Below, piece by piece: positions 27,201 through 36,999 of a stretch of DNA of 64,000 nucleotides. This DNA is from Dyella jiangningensis (GTDB taxonomy: Bacteria > Pseudomonadota > Gammaproteobacteria > Xanthomonadales > Rhodanobacteraceae): NCBI RefSeq assembly GCF_003264855.1, contig NZ_NFZS01000001.1, forward strand, positions 2,108,001-2,172,000, read 5' to 3'. The position numbers and the translations under genes were made by a program. Within the stretch, counting starts at the first letter, position 1. Every line of letters begins with the position of its first letter. Below the pieces are notes generated by a model. That model was not told the origin of the DNA and searched no databases. It saw only the letters and a list, made by a program, of their open reading frames with translations.

Positions 27201-27347
27201 CTGGTGCCGCTGTTGTTCGCCAGCGGCCCCGGCTCCGAAGTGCAGCGTCCGCTGGCGGTGGTGGTCATCGGCGGCCTGGTGACATCCACCGCGCTGACCC
27301 TGCTGTTGCTGCCCGTGCTGTTCCGACGCTTTTGCGCCACGAGATAA
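24276..27347 (+). CDS. Heavy-metal-type RND efflux permease (CzcA/CusA family)
   Basis: A 1023-residue proton-driven inner-membrane pump with the twelve-helix, two-porter-loop layout of HME-RND proteins. The N-terminus (RLIAFSLAQRLLVL) and LPIDAYPNIAPTQV are family signatures. Helix 4 reads AIAIGMLVDAAVVVVEN, with Asp402 and Glu409; the first acidic residue of CzcA-type DFG motifs is Ala, as in CusA-type pumps. The porter segment LGLDPMGLNETDMFLQLKP instead resembles divalent-metal CzcA proteins. The substrate ion is therefore not assignable. Operon context: adaptor upstream, DUF3240 and outer-membrane factor downstream. Confidence 0.93.
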   Translation: MLQRLIAFSLAQRLLVLVVAVGLAAAGVWAFLRLPIDAYPNIAPTQVKLILKAPGMTPEEVESRVVVPLEMELLGVPNAVMLRSTAKYAIADITLDFQEGTDIYWARQQVAERYAGASDALPGDVSGGLAPMSTPLSDMFMFTIEGGHLSLAERRSLLDWTIRPALRTIPGVADLNALGGEVRSFLVTPDRSRLSAAGLHFRDVVDAIERNNRNDGSGRLRDGGDALIVRAAGAIATLDDLRQVVVTMRGDVPIRVGDVAKVGYGALTRYGAVTRDGEGEAVEGLVVGLRGADASQTVSAVRARLAELQRGLPAGVRIETFYDRSGLIKRAVGTVQSALVEASVLVVILLLLFLGDVRAALVVSVTLPLAALGTFLLMHLVGMSANLMSLGGLAIAIGMLVDAAVVVVENTVSRLSPPEHGEVAPLPRLHCVYRAAREVAVPVTAGIVIIVLVFAPLLSLQGLEGKLFAPVALTIVFALATSLLLSLTVIPVLCSLILREGAHREPWLMRQLERGYRPLLDWSLAHGRAMAVIATVGLGVGVVAYLGTGKTFMPTMDEGDMLVQLVKPASVSLETSRDLDLKIERAIKARLPEVEHVVARLGSDELGLDPMGLNETDMFLQLKPRKQWRGPDSAWLEQQLRDVMSAFPEVEYGFTQPIQMRVSEMLTGSRGDVAIKVFGPDLQVLNELANCIAGVLERTHGSQDVLAQTQEGMRYLGVQVDRQAVGRYGLDVTAVQDELRAQLEGSQAGVVIEQQRRTPILVRGDERVANAPERFGQISVARGDGGEVPLEHLAKLEATSGPVQVRRENASRYALVQANVSGRDLVGFVDEARATVERDVHLPSGYRVSWGGQFENQQRAAARLGLVVPAAMGMIFLVLFFTFGAVREALLILCNIPFALVGGVVALWVSGQYLSVPASVGFIALLGIAVLNGLVLVSFFNQLREAGMPLPQVVREGALRRLRPVLMTASITALGLVPLLFASGPGSEVQRPLAVVVIGGLVTSTALTLLLLPVLFRRFCATR

Positions 27348-27350
27348 GCC

Positions 27351-27662
27351 ATGCCGAACGAACTCAAACGATTGACCCTGGTGGCGCCGCGCGCGCTTGA
27401 AGAAGACCTCGTGTCCGTCTTGCTGGAGATGCATCCGGCCTTGCCCGGCTTCACCACGGCGCATGTCGCCGGCCATGGCGAAGGCTTCGAGCGGGCCCGG
27501 GTGGTGGAGCGGGTGCAAGGGCGCATCGACCGCGTGCTGCTGTGGCTGGTATTGCCCGCCGAGACCGTGGACCGCGTGCTGGCCCGGCTTTGCGACGTGC
27601 TGCCGCAGAGCGAAGTGGTGTGGTGGGTCGAGCCGGTGGAAACGATGGGGCGGCGGGCATGA
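27351..27662 (+). CDS. DUF3240 family protein
   Basis: A 103-residue cytoplasmic-looking protein of the DUF3240 type, a small ferredoxin-like or PII-like domain commonly found after CzcA-type pumps. Visible pattern: RLTLVAPRALEEDLVSVLLE, a GFTTAHVAGHGEG loop and RVLLWLVLPAETVDRVLARL. It starts 4 bp after the permease stop and its TGA overlaps the next ATG, so translation is coupled. A regulatory or metal-sensing role on the pump is plausible but unproven. Confidence 0.8.
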   Translation: MPNELKRLTLVAPRALEEDLVSVLLEMHPALPGFTTAHVAGHGEGFERARVVERVQGRIDRVLLWLVLPAETVDRVLARLCDVLPQSEVVWWVEPVETMGRRA

Positions 27663-28954
27663 AGCGATGCATGGCGTTTTTGCTGTTGGCCGGTTGCACC
27701 GTCGCGCACGCCGCCGACGCGGACGATCCGATGTTGCCTCCCGCCGAACTGGTGTTGAGCGCCATCGGCCATACGCCGGAGGTGCGTCGCGCCGAAGCCA
27801 ACCTGGGCATGGCCGATGCGCAGGCACGCATGCGCGCGTCCGGCAGTTACGAAGGACAGGTCACCGTGATTCCCCAGCGCCGTCGCGTGGAAGGCGACCG
27901 CACGTACAACGAGTGGGAGCTGGACGTGACGCGTTCGATCCGCCTGCCGGGCAAGGCCAGGCTGGATCGCGAGATCGGCGCCAGCGGGCGGCAGGCTGCG
28001 CAGCTTTTGCTGGAAGATGCGCACCACGCGGCTGCCCGGCGATTGTTGGCCGCATGGTCGGACTGGCAGCGGGCGAGGGTGGAGCGCGAGCAGATGCAGC
28101 AACTCGTCGACATCGCCCGCCGCGATCGCGGTGCGGTGGCGCGACGCGTGGCGCTGGGCGATGCCGCCGAACGCGAGCGTCTCGCCACCGAATCCGCCTT
28201 GGCCCAGGCGCAGGCGTCCCTGATGCGCGCGCAGTCGGCCCAGGCGCAGGCGGAGCTGGCGTGGCGCAGCGTGTTTCCCACCTTGCCGCTGCCCGGGCGC
28301 GAAGCGGGCAACGCGTATGCGCCGCCTGCGTTGCAAGGCGACGACGAGAACTGGGTCAAACAGATCGTGGCGCGCAGCCATGAAGTGGGTGCGAGCGAAG
28401 CGCTGGCGCGCCAGAAGGATGCGGAGGCACGCCGCGCACGCGCCGATCGCGTGCCCGATCCCAGCGTTGGCATCCGCATGCTCAACGACCTCGGTGGGCG
28501 CGAGCGCGCCTACGGCGTCGTGCTGGGCATCCCGCTGGGTGGCAGCTATCGACAGGCCGAAGCCGCGAGGGCGGGCGCCGACGCGCTGGCGGCCGAGGCG
28601 GATCTGGCGGTCGCGCGGCGTGATATCGAGCAGGGCGCGCGCACGGTGGTGGCCTCTGCGCGGGCCAGCCATGCCATCTGGGAAAGCCAGCGCGACGCGC
28701 TGCAGGCCGCGAGTGCGAGCGCGGCGAAGGCGGCGCGCGCCTATGCGCTCGGCGAAGCCGGTATCGCCGAACTGCTGGCCGCACGTCGTATCGAACAGGA
28801 AACAATGCTGGCCGAGCGCCAGGCCGCCATCGATGCACTGGAGGCGGTGACGCGCGTGCAGGTCGACGCGCACGCCATCTGGCATCGCCATGACGGCGAT
28901 GGCGACGAAACGCCGGCGTCCGGCATGCCGGCACTGCCCGATCTCGGGGGATGA
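27659..28954 (+). CDS. TolC-family outer-membrane efflux protein
   Basis: A 431-residue outer-membrane channel component. The ATG at 27659 overlaps the DUF3240 stop (ATGA) and begins a signal sequence with a possible lipobox (LLLAGC, residues 8-13). The rest consists of long alanine/arginine-rich amphipathic helices in two repeats (RAEANLGMADAQARMRASG and, later, EAARAGADALAAEADLAVA), as in CzcC/TolC-type factors. It completes the adaptor-permease-DUF3240-OMF operon. It is divergent in sequence from classical CzcC, so the call rests on helix pattern and context. Confidence 0.88.
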   Translation: MKRCMAFLLLAGCTVAHAADADDPMLPPAELVLSAIGHTPEVRRAEANLGMADAQARMRASGSYEGQVTVIPQRRRVEGDRTYNEWELDVTRSIRLPGKARLDREIGASGRQAAQLLLEDAHHAAARRLLAAWSDWQRARVEREQMQQLVDIARRDRGAVARRVALGDAAERERLATESALAQAQASLMRAQSAQAQAELAWRSVFPTLPLPGREAGNAYAPPALQGDDENWVKQIVARSHEVGASEALARQKDAEARRARADRVPDPSVGIRMLNDLGGRERAYGVVLGIPLGGSYRQAEAARAGADALAAEADLAVARRDIEQGARTVVASARASHAIWESQRDALQAASASAAKAARAYALGEAGIAELLAARRIEQETMLAERQAAIDALEAVTRVQVDAHAIWHRHDGDGDETPASGMPALPDLGG

Positions 28955-29032
28955 TCAACGTCCCGGCTTCGCCTCGCCCGGCATGGCACACTGGCGCCAT
29001 GACAGCCCAGGCGGGCAGGGGACGGACAGGTC

Positions 29033-31741
29033 ATGATGTTTCTATGGATGGTTATCGGTGCAGTGCTGGGCGGCCTCGTTTCGGAGGGGCGCCTCTACGG
29101 CTTCGTGTTCGGCGCGGCGCTTGGCCTGCTGTGGGGGCGCCAGGGCCAGTTGTCGCGTGAGCTGAAGGACGTACGCACGCGTCTCGCTTCCTTGTCGACC
29201 GCAGCCCGCACGCGGCCCGCGCCGGCCGACGAGCGTCCGTCGATGACCGCGACTGAAGCACGCGACACCTTGCGCGAACCCGAGCCGCCGGCCATTCCAC
29301 CTGCCGTACTGTCGACACCGCCGCGCATCGAAACGCCTGCTCCGGCCATGCGCCCGGCGCCGATGCCGCCAAGGCCCGAGCCTTCGGCGCCACGCCAGCC
29401 ATCCGGCCTGGATCGCCTGCTGCAGCGCGTGTGGCACTGGTTCACCGAAGGCAACGTGCCGGTGAAGATCGGCATGCTCGTGCTGTTCGCGGGCGTCGCG
29501 GCCTTGTTGAAGTACGCCTCGGATGCGGGGCTGCTGCATACACCGCCGGCGCTGCGGGTATCCCTGATTGCCCTCGCGGCCATCGCAGGCCTGGCGTTCG
29601 GATGGCGCAGGCGTCATGAACATCGTGTCTTTGCGCTGTCGGTGCAGGGCGGCGCCATCGGCGTGCTGGTCATCACCGTGTTCGCCGCGTTCCGCCTTTA
29701 CGACCTGCTGCCTGCCGGCGCCGCATTCGCCTTGCTGATCGTGCTGGTGGCCGGCATCGGCGTGCTGGCGGTGATGCAGGATGCGCTGGCGCTGGCGGTG
29801 CTGGGCCTGCTCGCGGGCTTCGCCGCGCCCATCCTGGTGTCGACCGGGCAGGGCAGCCACGTCGCGCTCTTCAGTTATTACGCGGTGCTCAACCTCGCCA
29901 TCCTCGGCATCGCGTGGAAGCGTTCGTGGCGCGTGCTGAACCTGCTGGGTTTCATCGCCACCTTCGGCATCGGCTCGGCCTGGGGCGTGCTGCGCTACGA
30001 GCCCGCGCTGTTCGCCAGCACCGAACCGTTCCTCGTGCTGAATTTCCTGTTCTATCTCGTCATCCCCTGGCTGCACGTGTTGCGTGCGCCGGTGGATCGC
30101 AAGCTGGTCATCGATGGCTGCCTGATGTTCGGCAACCCGCTGATCAGCCTGTTGCTGCAGGGTGCGCTGTTGCGCTGGGACGGCACGGGGCTCGCCATCT
30201 CGACGCTGGTCGCCGCGGCCATCTATCTGGCGGTTGCGTACGTGGCGCGTCGACATCCGGCGATGCGCCTGCTGCGCGATACCTGGGCGGTGCTGGCCGT
30301 GGCCTTCGCCACGCTGGCGGTGCCCCTGGCGCTGCGCGCGGACGTGACCGGCAGCATCTTCGCGCTGGAAGGTGCAGGGCTGATCTGGCTGGGCCTGCGC
30401 CAACAGCGGCGGCTCGCGTGCTGGAGCGGCCTTGCGCTGCAGCTGCTCGCGGCCGGCGCGCTGTTGCTGGATCGCTACCACCACGGTCATGGCGATTGGC
30501 TGCCTCTGCTCAATCGCGGTTTCATCAGCGCCTTGTTGCTGGTGGCGGCGGGTTTCGCGAGCAGTCGCGTCTATGCGCGTCTGGGTGGCGACGGCGCCGT
30601 GTCTCGCCTGCTCGCCGTGCTGCTGTATGCGTGGGGCGTGCTGTGGTGGTGGGGTGCGTGCGCGGAAGAGATCACCCGCTTCGTGCCGGCCACCTGGCAA
30701 TTCGCCGCGTGGCTGGGCTGGCTCGCACTGACGGCATGGGGTGCCGCGGAAGCGGCGCGCCGCAAGCCGCTTCACGAACTGGGCGTCGTGCTGTCCTTCA
30801 GTCCGGCCGTAGGGATGGCCATCACGCTGCCGTTGCTGCTTGGCGCCGGTATCGTGTCGCAACAGCCTTTGAAGAGCTGGGACCTGCTTGCCGTCGCCGC
30901 CGCGGCGGTGCTTGGTTGGCGCAGTCTGGTCTGCCTGCGCGACTTCGGCACGCCCGCGGCCCTGGCGCAGCTGGCGTGGCTGTGGCGCTGGGTGTTGATC
31001 GCCGCGGTTGTCCTGTACGTCTGGCTGGACCGCTCGCGCTGGCTGTCCGACAACTGGGTGATGCTGCTGGGCATCGCGCCGTTGCTGTTCGCCTTTGCGA
31101 TCGCACGGTGGCGTCCGCGCCTGCTGGCAGCGCCGTTGGCCGACTGCATGCCGCTATGGTTGCCGCCCTTGCGTTACTCGCTGCTGGCGGTGCTGGGGCT
31201 GCTCGGCGTGGTCGCGCTGTTCCAGGGTGGCGACGCCGCACCGCTGCGTTTCATCCCGCTGCTCAATCCCATCGAGTTGCTGATGCTGCTGATCGCGGGC
31301 AGCTACGCCGTATGGCTGACCGATCCCGCTTTGCCGTCGATGTGGAAGGCGTGGCGCGGCCCCGTGCTTGGCGGGATCGTGCTCGTGCTCGCCACCGACT
31401 TCACCCTTCGCGACGTGCATCAACTCGCTGGCGTTGACTGGGATGGCTCGCTGGCCAGCTCCAGCCTCGCGCAGATGTCGCTCACCGTGGTGTGGAGCGT
31501 GCTCGGCCTGTTCGCGTGGGTGTGGGGTTCGCGCCATGCGCAGCGCCTTGCGTGGCTGGCCGGTGCGGTGATTCTCGGCGTGGTGCTGGTCAAGCTGATC
31601 GTGGTCGATCGCCGCCATCTCGGAAACCTGTTCGGCATCGGTTCGTTCATCGCCTTTGGCCTGCTGTGCAGCGTGATCGGCTACCTGGCGCCGGCACCGC
31701 CGCGCCGTTCGTCCATGGAGGAGACCAGGCATGCGCCTTGA
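29033..31741 (+). CDS. DUF2339 multi-helix membrane protein
   Basis: A 902-residue polytopic inner-membrane protein of the DUF2339 family. After one N-terminal helix come a coiled stretch and a proline-rich linker (about residues 75-125), then the domain's many helices, beginning [23 protein letters not shown]. Function is unknown; the family is linked to envelope integrity in some bacteria. The gene overlaps the following DUF3999 gene by 11 bp, the usual pairing. An ATG at 29036 is an equally possible start. Confidence 0.93.
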   Translation: MMFLWMVIGAVLGGLVSEGRLYGFVFGAALGLLWGRQGQLSRELKDVRTRLASLSTAARTRPAPADERPSMTATEARDTLREPEPPAIPPAVLSTPPRIETPAPAMRPAPMPPRPEPSAPRQPSGLDRLLQRVWHWFTEGNVPVKIGMLVLFAGVAALLKYASDAGLLHTPPALRVSLIALAAIAGLAFGWRRRHEHRVFALSVQGGAIGVLVITVFAAFRLYDLLPAGAAFALLIVLVAGIGVLAVMQDALALAVLGLLAGFAAPILVSTGQGSHVALFSYYAVLNLAILGIAWKRSWRVLNLLGFIATFGIGSAWGVLRYEPALFASTEPFLVLNFLFYLVIPWLHVLRAPVDRKLVIDGCLMFGNPLISLLLQGALLRWDGTGLAISTLVAAAIYLAVAYVARRHPAMRLLRDTWAVLAVAFATLAVPLALRADVTGSIFALEGAGLIWLGLRQQRRLACWSGLALQLLAAGALLLDRYHHGHGDWLPLLNRGFISALLLVAAGFASSRVYARLGGDGAVSRLLAVLLYAWGVLWWWGACAEEITRFVPATWQFAAWLGWLALTAWGAAEAARRKPLHELGVVLSFSPAVGMAITLPLLLGAGIVSQQPLKSWDLLAVAAAAVLGWRSLVCLRDFGTPAALAQLAWLWRWVLIAAVVLYVWLDRSRWLSDNWVMLLGIAPLLFAFAIARWRPRLLAAPLADCMPLWLPPLRYSLLAVLGLLGVVALFQGGDAAPLRFIPLLNPIELLMLLIAGSYAVWLTDPALPSMWKAWRGPVLGGIVLVLATDFTLRDVHQLAGVDWDGSLASSSLAQMSLTVVWSVLGLFAWVWGSRHAQRLAWLAGAVILGVVLVKLIVVDRRHLGNLFGIGSFIAFGLLCSVIGYLAPAPPRRSSMEETRHAP

Positions 31742-33095
31742 TGTTCGCTGGGTCGCGTTGACCCTGTGCCTGCCGTTCGCCGTCGCGCGGGCCGCTACGG
31801 ACAACGATTACGCCTACGCGTTTCCGCTCGATACCAAGGAAGCCGCCGAGGCTTACCGCGTGGTGCTCAGCCCGGAGGTCTGCGCCTCGGTCAATCCATC
31901 CGCCGGCCTGCACGATCTCGTGGTGGTGAATGCACTGAACCGCCCGGTGCCATTCGGCGAACTGCCGCCATCGCCGCCGCCGCGGCATGACTTTTCGCTG
32001 GACGCGCGACTGCTGCCGGTGCCGGTCAATGCCGCCACGCACGAAGGCGTGCAGATTGAACGCAATACCAGCGGCGGTATCGTGATCAGCCAGCCGCCGA
32101 ACAACCCATCGCCGCAGCATCCGCGGCAGTGGCTGGTCGATGCGGGGCGCGCCGTCACGCTCGATCACCTGGAACTTGACGCCTCCACGCTGAAGCAGGA
32201 TTTCCAGGCGCATCTGGCCGTCGACGCCAGCAACGACCTGCGCCAGTGGATGCCACTGTCCGGCGACATCGGCGTCACCCGCGTGCACGGCGAGAGCGAC
32301 CAGGTCGAACAGTTGTCGCTGCCGCTGAGCGGTTCGATGGCCGGCCGCTACTACCGCATCCGCCTGATCGACGGCGACGTGGACTGGAGCGACGACCATG
32401 TGCCGTCCGTCCAGCTCGCGGGCAGCTATACCGATGCCATTGCCGATCGCCTGTCCCAATTGCAGTGGCTGCAGGCAACCCATACGGGAAGCAACGGCAA
32501 CGATTACGACTACACCTTGCCTGCCTCGCTGCCGTTGGAAGCGGTGAAGGTCCAGCTGCCGGCCGCGAATACGGCTGCACGTGTGCACCTGCAAGGGTCG
32601 CAAGGCGAGGGTGCGTCGGCATGGTTCGATATCGCCACGCTCGACCTCGTGCGCACCGCCGGCAAGGACGGTGATGCACAGAGCCCATTTGCAGCGCGCA
32701 ATCTGCAGCACCTGCGCCTGCACAGCGAAACGCCGCTGGCCGCCGCACCGGTACTCAGTGTCGGCTGGCTGCCACCGCAGTACTTCTTCATGGCCGAAGG
32801 CGGCGGTCCGTATCGCCTGCTGGCCGGCAGTTACGCGTCGCGCCGCGGCGAGTATCCGGTGACCGAAGCCTGGAATCGATTGCGCGCCAGGTACGGCGAG
32901 GAATGGGCGCCACCGGTGGCGACGATCGGTTCGCGTGTCGACGAGGTGGGCGCGGAAGCACTCAAGGCGCCCAAGGTGCCTTACGACTGGACGCGACCGC
33001 TGCTGTGGGGCGTGCTGGTGGTTGGTGCGCTGGCGGTTGCAGGCATGGCGCTGAGCCTGCTGCGACAGGCCAGGCGGGAAGACACGGGCCCCTGA
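31731..33095 (+). CDS. DUF3999 family envelope protein
   Basis: A 454-residue exported protein with a signal peptide ([12 protein letters not shown]), a long beta-rich periplasmic region and one C-terminal membrane helix ([18 protein letters not shown]). The block [20 protein letters not shown] and the ending [20 protein letters not shown] match DUF3999. It overlaps the DUF2339 gene by 11 bp, so the two are translationally coupled and probably form a membrane complex. No enzymatic motif is visible. Confidence 0.92.
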   Translation: MRLDVRWVALTLCLPFAVARAATDNDYAYAFPLDTKEAAEAYRVVLSPEVCASVNPSAGLHDLVVVNALNRPVPFGELPPSPPPRHDFSLDARLLPVPVNAATHEGVQIERNTSGGIVISQPPNNPSPQHPRQWLVDAGRAVTLDHLELDASTLKQDFQAHLAVDASNDLRQWMPLSGDIGVTRVHGESDQVEQLSLPLSGSMAGRYYRIRLIDGDVDWSDDHVPSVQLAGSYTDAIADRLSQLQWLQATHTGSNGNDYDYTLPASLPLEAVKVQLPAANTAARVHLQGSQGEGASAWFDIATLDLVRTAGKDGDAQSPFAARNLQHLRLHSETPLAAAPVLSVGWLPPQYFFMAEGGGPYRLLAGSYASRRGEYPVTEAWNRLRARYGEEWAPPVATIGSRVDEVGAEALKAPKVPYDWTRPLLWGVLVVGALAVAGMALSLLRQARREDTGP

Positions 33096-33162
33096 CCGGG
33101 TCCCCAAGCGAGCGCGGGCGCAATCGGCGTCCGCGTCGCGCCGATGCCCTATCATGCAGGGC

Positions 33163-34500
33163 ATGTCACGCAGCGATATGTACGACGCGCCGGGCCTGTT
33201 TGCCGAGCCCGACGATCTCAAGCCCCTGGCCGAACGCATGCGGCCGCGCACGCTCGATGAAATCGTGGGCCAGCAACGCGTGCTGGCGCCCGGCAAGGCG
33301 CTGCGTCGAGCGCTGGAAGCCGGCCGTGTGCATTCCATGATCCTGTGGGGCCCGCCGGGTTGCGGCAAGACCACGCTGGCCTTGCTGGTGGCGCGCTATG
33401 CCGACGCCGATTTCCGCGCGATCTCGGCCGTGCTCTCCGGCCTGCCCGAGGTGCGCAAGGCGCTGGCCGAGGCGGAGGCGAACTTCGCACAGGGGCGGCG
33501 CACCGTGCTGTTCGTGGATGAGGTGCATCGCTTCAACAAGGCCCAGCAGGATGCCTTCCTGCCGCATATCGAGCGCGGCGTGATCATCTTCGTGGGCGCC
33601 ACTACCGAAAACCCCTCGTTCGAACTCAACTCCGCCTTGCTCTCGCGCTGCCGCGTGCACGTGCTGGAAGCGGTAACGCCGGACGACATCGTGATGGCGC
33701 TGCGGCGTGCGCTGGAAGACAACGAGCGCGGCCTCGGCACGCTGCAGCTGGAGATTTCCGACGACTCACTGCGCCTCATCGCGCAGGCCGCCGACGGCGA
33801 CGTGCGCCGCGGCCTGACCCTGCTGGAGATCGCCTCGGAACTGGCCGAAGACCATCGCATCGACGAGGCCACGCTGACCCAGGTGCTGGCCGATCGCACG
33901 CGCCGCTTCGACAAGGGCGGCGAGCAGTTCTACGACCAGATCTCGGCGCTGCACAAATCGGTGCGTTCGTCCGATCCCGATGCCGCGGTGTACTGGCTGA
34001 CCCGCATGCTCGACGGCGGCGTCGATCCGCTGTACCTCGCGCGCCGCATGACGCGGATGGCGGTGGAAGACGTGGGCCTCGCCGAGCCGCGCGCCTGGCG
34101 CATGGCGCTGGATGCATGGGACACGTACGAACGCCTCGGCAGCCCCGAGGGCGAGCTGGGCCTCGCGCAGCTGGCGATCTGGCTGGCCATCGCGCCCAAG
34201 AGCAACGCCGCCTACATGGCCTACAACCAGGCCCGCGCCGTGGTGCGCGAAACCGGCACGCTGGAAGTGCCCATGCACCTGCGCAACGCGCCCACCAAGC
34301 TGATGAAGGGCCTGGGCTACGGCAAGGGCTACCAGTACGACCACGACGCCGAAGGCGGCATCGCGCTCGACCAGCAATGCCTGCCAGATGCGCTCGAAGG
34401 CATGACGTTCTACGAACCGGTCGAACGCGGCCTGGAACTGAAGCTGCGCGAGAAACTGCTCAGCCTGCGCGAAGCCCGCAGCCAGGCACGCAAGAAGTAA
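33163..34500 (+). CDS. rarA: Replication-associated recombination protein A (MgsA/RarA AAA+ ATPase)
   Basis: A 445-residue AAA+ ATPase of the clamp-loader clade acting at stalled replication forks. It has Walker [10 protein letters not shown], Walker [20 protein letters not shown], sensor 1 [14 protein letters not shown], arginine finger SRCRVH, and the C-terminal tetramerisation domain ([32 protein letters not shown]). The ATG at 33163, preceded by GCAGGGC, was favoured over 33154. In relatives rarA follows lolA directly; here about 17 kb separates them. Confidence 0.97.
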   Translation: MSRSDMYDAPGLFAEPDDLKPLAERMRPRTLDEIVGQQRVLAPGKALRRALEAGRVHSMILWGPPGCGKTTLALLVARYADADFRAISAVLSGLPEVRKALAEAEANFAQGRRTVLFVDEVHRFNKAQQDAFLPHIERGVIIFVGATTENPSFELNSALLSRCRVHVLEAVTPDDIVMALRRALEDNERGLGTLQLEISDDSLRLIAQAADGDVRRGLTLLEIASELAEDHRIDEATLTQVLADRTRRFDKGGEQFYDQISALHKSVRSSDPDAAVYWLTRMLDGGVDPLYLARRMTRMAVEDVGLAEPRAWRMALDAWDTYERLGSPEGELGLAQLAIWLAIAPKSNAAYMAYNQARAVVRETGTLEVPMHLRNAPTKLMKGLGYGKGYQYDHDAEGGIALDQQCLPDALEGMTFYEPVERGLELKLREKLLSLREARSQARKK

Positions 34501-34534
34501 AACCCGTTGCCCACGCGGCGCTTGAGGATTCGCC

Positions 34535-35164
34535 ATGTCGATCGTCTGGTACTACGACTTCGTCTCGCCGTTTGCCTGGCTGCAATGGCCCAAGATCAAG
34601 GCGCTGGCCGCGGAACAACCGGTCACGCTGCGCCCGATCCTGTTCGCGGGCATCCTCGATCTGTGCGGACAGAAGGGCCCCGCCGAAATTCCGGCCAAGC
34701 GCGAGTTCACCTATCGCTACACGCTGTGGCGCGCGCAACAGGCGGGCGTGCCGCTGCACTTTCCGCCGTCGCATCCGTTCAATCCGCTGGCCGCGTTGCG
34801 GCTGTGCATCGCGGCGGGCACCACCGTCGCCGCCACCGAAGCCATCTTCAGCTGGATCTGGGGCCATGGCCGGGCAGGCGACAACATCGACGCGTTGGCG
34901 CCGGTGGCGGAAGCGCTCGGCATCGATGATCCGGCCAAGGCCATTGCCGACCCCGCCGTCAAAGCCCAGCTGCGCGAGAACTTCGATGCCGCCGTGAAAG
35001 AGGGCGTGTTCGGCGTACCGACGCTTTCGCTCGACGGCCGACTGTTCTGGGGCGACGACGCCCACGCGTTCGCGATGGCCTGCCTGCGCGACCCTTCGCT
35101 GTGGAACGAGCCGGAAATGCAGCGCGTCGCCTCGCTGCCCATCGGGGCCGCGCGCCAGCCCTGA
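34535..35164 (+). CDS. 2-hydroxychromene-2-carboxylate isomerase family protein (DsbA fold)
   Basis: A 209-residue thioredoxin/DsbA-fold protein without a CxxC. It begins WYYDFVSPFAWL, with Ser11 in the position of the glutathione-activating Ser of kappa-class GSTs and HCCA isomerases. The cis-Pro loop EGVFGVPTLSLDGRLFWGDD is near residue 155. These enzymes use glutathione to isomerise aromatic degradation intermediates, but many homologues lie outside such pathways, as here. It follows rarA by 34 bp. Confidence 0.88.
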   Translation: MSIVWYYDFVSPFAWLQWPKIKALAAEQPVTLRPILFAGILDLCGQKGPAEIPAKREFTYRYTLWRAQQAGVPLHFPPSHPFNPLAALRLCIAAGTTVAATEAIFSWIWGHGRAGDNIDALAPVAEALGIDDPAKAIADPAVKAQLRENFDAAVKEGVFGVPTLSLDGRLFWGDDAHAFAMACLRDPSLWNEPEMQRVASLPIGAARQP

Positions 35165-35230
35165 GACTTGCGGCCGCCGTCTCGACGGTCATAGATTGGC
35201 CGGGCCAACACTCACGCGGGGAGCGCCGTC

Positions 35231-35806
35231 ATGCGGGTACTCGTAGCAGCTCTGATGGGCGGTATCGTGATGTTCCTGTGGGGCGCCATCGCACACATGG
35301 CGCTGGGTCTGGGCAATGTGGGTATCCGCCAGCCGGTCAGCGAAGACATCGTGCTCGCCGCACTGCAGCCGGGCCTTGGCAACCAGGCAGGCGTCTACAT
35401 CCTGCCTTCCATCGACCCGGCCAGGATGCACGACAAGATCGCGATGGACGCCTATTCGGCCAAGTCCAAGGGCTCGCCGTACGCCTTCATGGTCTATCTG
35501 CCGCAGGGCGAAGACCTGTCCGACATGGGCGCCCAGCTGCCGCGCCAGTGGGCTTCGGACACGCTGTCCGCGCTGGCCTTGGCCTTCGTGATGGGCCTGG
35601 CCGCGTTCAGTTTCTCCACCCGGGTGAGTATCGCGCTGGCCGCCGCGGTATTCGCCTGGCTCAGCACCCTGGTGCCGTACTGGAACTGGTACCGCTTCCC
35701 CACCAACTTCACGCTCGCTGCGCTGGTCGAGCAGGTGGTGGGATGGCTGATAGCCGGGGCGGTGATGGCGTGGTGGCTGGGACGCAACCACAGCCGCACT
35801 ACCTGA
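35231..35806 (+). CDS. Hypothetical membrane protein
   Basis: A 191-residue protein with an N-terminal hydrophobic helix (LVAALMGGIVMFLWGAIAHMALGLG), an extracytoplasmic domain of about 80 residues, and three C-terminal helices ending WLIAGAVMAWWLGR. Family members are common in Xanthomonadales and other proteobacteria, with no known role. The ATG at 35231 follows GGGGAGCGCC. It is alone between the isomerase gene and a repeat-rich gap. Confidence 0.8.
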   Translation: MRVLVAALMGGIVMFLWGAIAHMALGLGNVGIRQPVSEDIVLAALQPGLGNQAGVYILPSIDPARMHDKIAMDAYSAKSKGSPYAFMVYLPQGEDLSDMGAQLPRQWASDTLSALALAFVMGLAAFSFSTRVSIALAAAVFAWLSTLVPYWNWYRFPTNFTLAALVEQVVGWLIAGAVMAWWLGRNHSRTT

Positions 35807-35830
35807 CCTTGCATGGCGTAGAGCCCCCTT

Positions 35831-36282
35831 GTAGGAGCGCACCCAGTGCGCGACCGCCTTTCGCCTCGGTCCTTGCGTTCGTCGCCCCGGCGCAGGCCGG
35901 GGCCTAGAGCCCCGGTCTTCGTCTGTCGCGTTATCGCCAGCGTGCCTGCCTCCGACCGAAGGGAGTCCCTGTGGGGCGGCGGCCTTCCAGACCTCTGCGC
36001 GGCCTGATCACTTTCTCTTTGCGTGGCGCTCCCCTGTAGGAGCGCACCCAGTGCGCGATCGCCTTTCGCCCCGGTCCTTACGTTCGTCGCTCCGGCGCAG
36101 GCCGGGGCCCAGAGCCCCTGTCTTCGTTTGTCGCGTTATCGCCGGCGTGCCTGCCTCCGACCGAAGGGAGTCCCTGTGGGGCGGCGGCCTTCCGGATCTT
36201 TGCGCGGCCTGATCACTTTCTCTTTGCGTGGCGCTCCCTTGTAGGAGCGCACCCAGTGCGCGATCGCCTTTCGCCCCGGTCT
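35831..36282. repeat. 205-bp direct tandem repeat, two full copies plus a partial third
   Basis: The sequence GTAGGAGCGCACCCAGTGCG begins at 35831, 36036 and 36241, an exact 205-bp period. Copies 1 (35831-36035) and 2 (36036-36240) differ at about a dozen positions. Copy 3 matches for about 43 bp and then diverges. Each copy starts with a small hairpin (GCGCAC-CCA-GTGCGC), carries a GCCCCGGCGCAGGCCGGGGC-type palindrome, and ends CACTTTCTCTTTGCGTGGCG. No gene is supported in the unit. Confidence 0.92.
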
Positions 36283-36850
36283 CCATCTTGCTCGTCATTC
36301 GTAGGCCGGAGACGCTTCACAACAGCCGCAGGCTGGTCATCGAGGGCCTCGGTCTTCGGTTGTTGCCTCACGCGACCTGGCTCGCCTGCCGCGGGCTTCC
36401 GGACCGCTGCCGCGGCCCGGGTCACTTTCTCTTGCTTGCCCAAGTCCCACAGGGATTAGCTTCGCGTCAGAAAGTAACCAAAGAGAACCGCGCCCCGCAT
36501 GGCGCTGTCCGGGCTGCGCCCAGCCAGTCCGCGAGGGGCGGCCGGGCTTTTCGACCGGGCTCCTGCCCGGACGAAAAGTGCCCGACGTCCTGTCGGGCAC
36601 CCCTGCGGGGCCTGATCGTCCACCCCTCACCGCCACACAGGGGGGGGCGTGACGGCTCGTGCCGCTGCGCGGCACATCGCGTTGCGGAGATGGAGGGCTC
36701 TGTTCTGATGGTGGCCTCTGCTCTTTTGTAGGAGCGACCCAGTGCGCGATCGCATTTCGCCTCAGTCGCCCTCGCTGGTAGCCACCTCTTCACTTGTGGG
36801 AGCGCGCCCTGTGCGCGACACCCTTTCGCCCCGGTCTCCATCATCATTCC
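36283..36850. repeat. Rest of the repeat-rich gap: further repeat heads and hairpins
   Basis: Continuation of the 1.2-kb gap between 35807 and 36999. Degenerate copies of the repeat head occur at 36728 (GTAGGAGCGACCCAGTGCGC) and 36796 (GTGGGAGCGCGCCCTGTGCG). A perfect hairpin, GTGCCCGAC-GTCCT-GTCGGGCAC, is at 36578-36600, and GAAAGTAACCAAAGAG near 36470 is inverted relative to the CTTTCTCTTTG ends of the 205-bp unit. The open frames crossing it are repeat translations. No coding sequence is supported up to the RBS at 36985. Confidence 0.75.
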
Positions 36851-36999
36851 ATCGGCCCCTGCATGCGTGACACGCGCAAGGCACTCAACCCGGCCCGCCT
36901 CCCGCATCCGCTAGCCAGCAAAAAATCCCCGCCCATGTCGAAACCCTCGCCACCCAAACGTCGCCATAGAGAAAGCACCACAACCAAGGAAACCCGCCG

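Noticed and set aside
24201-27827. A 1208-codon minus-strand open frame opposite the RND permease
   Set aside because: It is His/Gln/Arg-rich, as expected for the complement of a GC-rich gene, and has no domain.
35831-36850. CRISPR array
   Set aside because: The spacing is long (205 bp), the repeats are composite palindromes, the units between heads are conserved rather than unique, and no cas genes are present.
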